Assembly (NCBI RefSeq): GCF_010692745.1
Contig: NZ_JAAHTB010000006.1
Location: 113,635-177,634, forward strand
Length of the DNA stretch: 64,000 bases
Direction: 5' to 3'
From: Methylobacterium sp. BTF04
GTDB taxonomy: Bacteria > Pseudomonadota > Alphaproteobacteria > Rhizobiales > Beijerinckiaceae
Under the pieces are notes generated by a model, which saw nothing but the letters and a program-made list of their open reading frames with translations, did not search any database and was not told where the DNA came from. How positions within the stretch are numbered: position 1 is the stretch's first letter; every line of letters starts with the position of its first letter. A program made the translations under genes and the position numbers. Below are positions 61,394-64,000 of the stretch, piece by piece.

Positions 61394-63717
61394 GCGGTCG
61401 CCGGTGCGCGCAGGGACACCATCACCGATTTCGAGGTCGGCGTGTCGCTCTCCCGGCCGAAGGTGGAGAGTGGCACCAGCACATTCAGCTCGGGGTAGTA
61501 GCCGGCCAGATTCCCGCGCGGCATGTCGAACGGCACGAGGCGGAAGCTTTCGGCCACGCGGGTGACGCCGTCGTCATGGGTGCCGACGATGTCGACCCGA
61601 TCGCCGGTCACGGCACGGATTTCGGCGAGATCGTCCGGATGCGCGAACACCACCCGCCGCTCGCCGTAGACGCCACGGTAGCGGTCGTCGAGGCCGTAGA
61701 TCGTGGTGTTGTACTGGTCGTGGCTGCGGAAGGTCTGCAACACGAAGGTGCCGGGCATCTTGCGGGCTCGCTGGTCTTCGGTCGCGTCGGGAAGCGCGTC
61801 GGCGGAGAAGTTGGCCCGGCCTGTCTCCGTCTCGAAGTTGCGCTCGGCGGCGAGGTTGCGCAGCATGAAGCCGCGCGGGCGCCTCACCCGGACGTTGTAG
61901 CCGGTGAAGCCGGGAATCGTGCGCTCGATGAGCGTGCGGATGCCGTCGTAATCGTCGGCGAGCGCTGCCCAATCGACCTTGTCCGATCCCACCGTGGCAG
62001 CGGCCATGCCGGCGATGATCGCGATCTCTGAGCGCAGTTCGGGGGAGGCCGGCTTGTTGATGCCGCCCGAGCCGTGGACCATGCTCATGGAATCCTCGAC
62101 CGTGACGATCTGGGTCTTGCCCTTCGAATTCCGGTCGATCTCGGTCCGCCCGAGGCAGGGCAGCAGGTAGGCGATACGGCCCGGCACGAGGTGGGAGTGG
62201 TTGAGCTTCGTCGCGATCTGCACGGTGAGTTCGCAGGAGGCCAACGCCTTGGCGACCACCGCCGTATCCGGCGTCGCTCTGGCGAAGTTGCCGCCCAATC
62301 CGATGAACGCCTTCGATGAGCCGTCGAGCATGGCGCCGATGGCACCGAGCACGTTGTGGCCGTGCTTGCGCGGCGCGGTGAAGCCGATCGCGCGGTCCAG
62401 CGCGTCGAGGAGGGAGGCCGGCGGCTTCTCGTTGATGCCCACCGTGCGGTCGCCCTGCACGTTCGAGTGGCCGCGCACCGGGCACAGGCCAGCCCCTGGA
62501 CGCCCGATATTGCCCCGCAGCAGCATCACATTGGTGAGTTCGCGCACGGTGGCCACGGAGTGCCGATGCTGGGTCACGCCCATCGCCCAGGTGACGATGG
62601 CCTTGTCGGCCCCGAGATAAACCTCGGCCGCCGTCTCGATGTCGGCGCGGGCAAGGCCAGATTGATCGAGGATCGCGTCCCAAGTCGTCGCGTCCACGAC
62701 GGCCCGATAGGCCTCGAACGCATCGGTGTGATGGGCGAGGAAGGACCGGTCGAGCACCGAGGGCTGGCCGGCGGCGAGCGCCGCGTCGTCGGCGGCGAAC
62801 ACCGCCTTGGCGATACCGCGAAACGCCGCCATGTCGCCACCGAGGCGCGGCTGATAATAATGGCTCGCCACCGGTGCGCTCGCACCGCGCAGCATCTCGA
62901 CCGTATTCTGCGGATCGGCGAAGCGCTCGAGGCCGCGCTCGCGCACGGGGTTGAACACCACCACGCGGGCACCGCGCTGGGCCGCGCGCCGCAGGTCGCC
63001 GAGCATGCGCGGATGGTTGGTGCCCGGATTTTGCCCCACCACGAAGATCGCGTCGGCCTTCTCGAAATCCTCGAGCAGGACCGTGCCTTTGCCGACGCCG
63101 ATGGCCGCCTGCAGCGCGATGCCGCTGGCCTCGTGGCACATGTTCGAGCAATCGGGAAAGTTGTTGGTGCCGTAGAGGCGAGCGAACAACTGGTAGAGAT
63201 ACGCGGCCTCGTTGGAGGCGCGGCCCGAGGTGTAGAATTCGGCCTGATCCGGACTGTCGAGGGCGCGCAAAGCGGCACCGATGGCCGCGAACGCTTCGTC
63301 CCAGGTCGTCGGCACGTAGCGATCGCTCGCCGCATCGTAGCGCATCGGATGCGTCAGGCGGCCTTCGCCCTCCAGGGCGTAATCGGTCCAGCCGCGCAAT
63401 TCGGTGACGGTGTGCTTGGCGAAGAACTTCGGCGGCGTGCGCTTGTCGGTGGCCTCCCAGGAGACCGCCTTGACCCCGTTCTCGCAGAACTCGAACGATG
63501 AGCCGTGCTCCGGGTCGCCCCAGGCGCAGCCGGGACAATCGAACCCGTCCGGCTGGTTGGCATTCAGCAGCGCTCTGGCGCCCGAAAACGGCGCCCGACT
63601 GCTGAGCAGATGCTTGCCGCAACTCTTCAAGGCACCCCAGCCACCGGCAGCGGACGAACGCTTCGGAGCCGCGTCCTTCTGAGACGAGTCCTTCTGAGAC
63701 GCGGCCGGGTGATCCAT
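61390..63717 (-). CDS. fdh4A: Molybdopterin-dependent formate dehydrogenase (FDH4-like)
   Basis: A molybdopterin oxidoreductase of about 775 residues of the FdhF/YdeP type. An N-terminal cluster site CPGCAW...FCENG precedes the Mo-binding NMCHEASG. VVGQNPGTNHPRML and the closing dinucleotide-binding domain with YYPELNVLVPL follow. The active-site residue is Cys, not selenocysteine. It would oxidise formate to CO2, fitting C1 metabolism in Methylobacterium. I chose ATG 63717 (MDHPAASQKD). A run of nine G lies just upstream (63733-63741). Confidence 0.78.
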   Translation of the reverse strand: MDHPAASQKDSSQKDAAPKRSSAAGGWGALKSCGKHLLSSRAPFSGARALLNANQPDGFDCPGCAWGDPEHGSSFEFCENGVKAVSWEATDKRTPPKFFAKHTVTELRGWTDYALEGEGRLTHPMRYDAASDRYVPTTWDEAFAAIGAALRALDSPDQAEFYTSGRASNEAAYLYQLFARLYGTNNFPDCSNMCHEASGIALQAAIGVGKGTVLLEDFEKADAIFVVGQNPGTNHPRMLGDLRRAAQRGARVVVFNPVRERGLERFADPQNTVEMLRGASAPVASHYYQPRLGGDMAAFRGIAKAVFAADDAALAAGQPSVLDRSFLAHHTDAFEAYRAVVDATTWDAILDQSGLARADIETAAEVYLGADKAIVTWAMGVTQHRHSVATVRELTNVMLLRGNIGRPGAGLCPVRGHSNVQGDRTVGINEKPPASLLDALDRAIGFTAPRKHGHNVLGAIGAMLDGSSKAFIGLGGNFARATPDTAVVAKALASCELTVQIATKLNHSHLVPGRIAYLLPCLGRTEIDRNSKGKTQIVTVEDSMSMVHGSGGINKPASPELRSEIAIIAGMAAATVGSDKVDWAALADDYDGIRTLIERTIPGFTGYNVRVRRPRGFMLRNLAAERNFETETGRANFSADALPDATEDQRARKMPGTFVLQTFRSHDQYNTTIYGLDDRYRGVYGERRVVFAHPDDLAEIRAVTGDRVDIVGTHDDGVTRVAESFRLVPFDMPRGNLAGYYPELNVLVPLSTFGRESDTPTSKSVMVSLRAPATA

Positions 63718-63910
63718 GGACGATCCTGAAGAGGGGGGGGGCACTGGGCGGTCCAGCCGCTCCGTCGATCGGGGATACCGCAACGCACAGCGTCCTCTCA
63801 ATCCGGCAAAAACGCAGGCCAGTCATGCGCTTGGCATCGGCCGAGACAACGCGCGATTCCGATTCGGTATTAGGGCGCAAACGCCAAAAGCGGTCTAGGC
63901 GGTATCGGCC

Positions 63911-64000
63911 ATGACGAACGCGGCGGGCAGGGCGTCGGCCTGCGGGGGCGTCACCCTTCTGGCCTGCCGTGAGAGCGAGGCGCACGGGGCAACCGAGGCC
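63911..64000 (+). CDS. Partial N-terminus of an uncharacterised gene at the window edge
   Basis: An ATG at 63911 opens a frame of 30 codons that runs past the end without a stop (MTNAAGRASAC ... ACRESEAHGATEA). It is divergent from the formate dehydrogenase across about 190 bp. An FdhD-type sulfurtransferase would fit the setting, but the visible residues do not show any FdhD motif. Confidence 0.4.
   Translation, partial: MTNAAGRASACGGVTLLACRESEAHGATEA

Overview
The window is high-GC alphaproteobacterial chromosome, most likely from the Methylobacterium/Methylorubrum branch of the Hyphomicrobiales. I infer this from gene families, gene order and signals: the fabZ-lpxA-lpxI-lpxB string; GTTC-N7-GTTC SOS boxes at lexA; a perfect CIRCE at groESL; an Irr-type iron box; and the fumC/DUF4169/ribbon-helix-helix and thyA-folA-hflK-hflC-degP blocks. 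A formate dehydrogenase pair resembling M. extorquens FDH4 also fits. No species call was checked against a database.

Layout. 0-11.4 kb is housekeeping: a GAF-CRP regulator, lipid A synthesis (fabZ, lpxA, lpxI, lpxB), citrate synthase, glutamyl-tRNA synthetase, comEC and lexA. 11.5-22.1 kb is a surface or exopolysaccharide cluster: a Wzz/Wzc-like protein with a decayed ATP site, a Wzy/ligase-type protein, a flippase, a FemAB-like acyltransferase, a polysaccharide deacetylase and three glycosyltransferases, one of the WecG/TagA family. 22.1-29.5 kb is mixed: dps, tRNA-Thr(CGT), a terB-lrgA-lrgB operon, a BclA/SbmA-type ABC transporter, a small secreted Cys-rich protein and a 2OG-Fe(II) oxygenase. 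It also holds two long non-coding stretches and a dispersed-type repeat.

29.5-36.5 kb carries a stand-alone TadE/TadG pair, groES-groEL, a CorA-type transporter and an orphan flippase. 36.5-43.5 kb carries glcE and glcF without glcD, an RHH protein, DUF4169, fumC, a cytochrome P450 and sspB. 43.9-56 kb runs through a CPBP protease, thyA-folA, hflK-hflC-degP, serB, miaA, a beta-hydroxyacid dehydrogenase, moaA, a DUF971 protein with a Cys-rich tail, and a MATE transporter. 56.2-59.5 kb is a four-gene Ftr-type ferrous iron uptake operon. 59.5-64 kb has a DUF167 protein, a CitE-like CoA-ester lyase, and the formate dehydrogenase pair, with the start of another gene at the right edge.

Most of the window is conserved backbone. 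I found no gene set that is convincingly a new system. The best leads are three tandem GTTC half-sites at lexA, a 21-bp tandem repeat in the gltA leader, the decayed Walker A in the EPS chain-length protein, and the isolated TadE/TadG module with an inverted repeat upstream. Others are the terB-lrgAB operon, the Irr box at the Ftr operon, a DHFR active-site-loop substitution, and a nine-base homopolymer just upstream of the formate dehydrogenase start.
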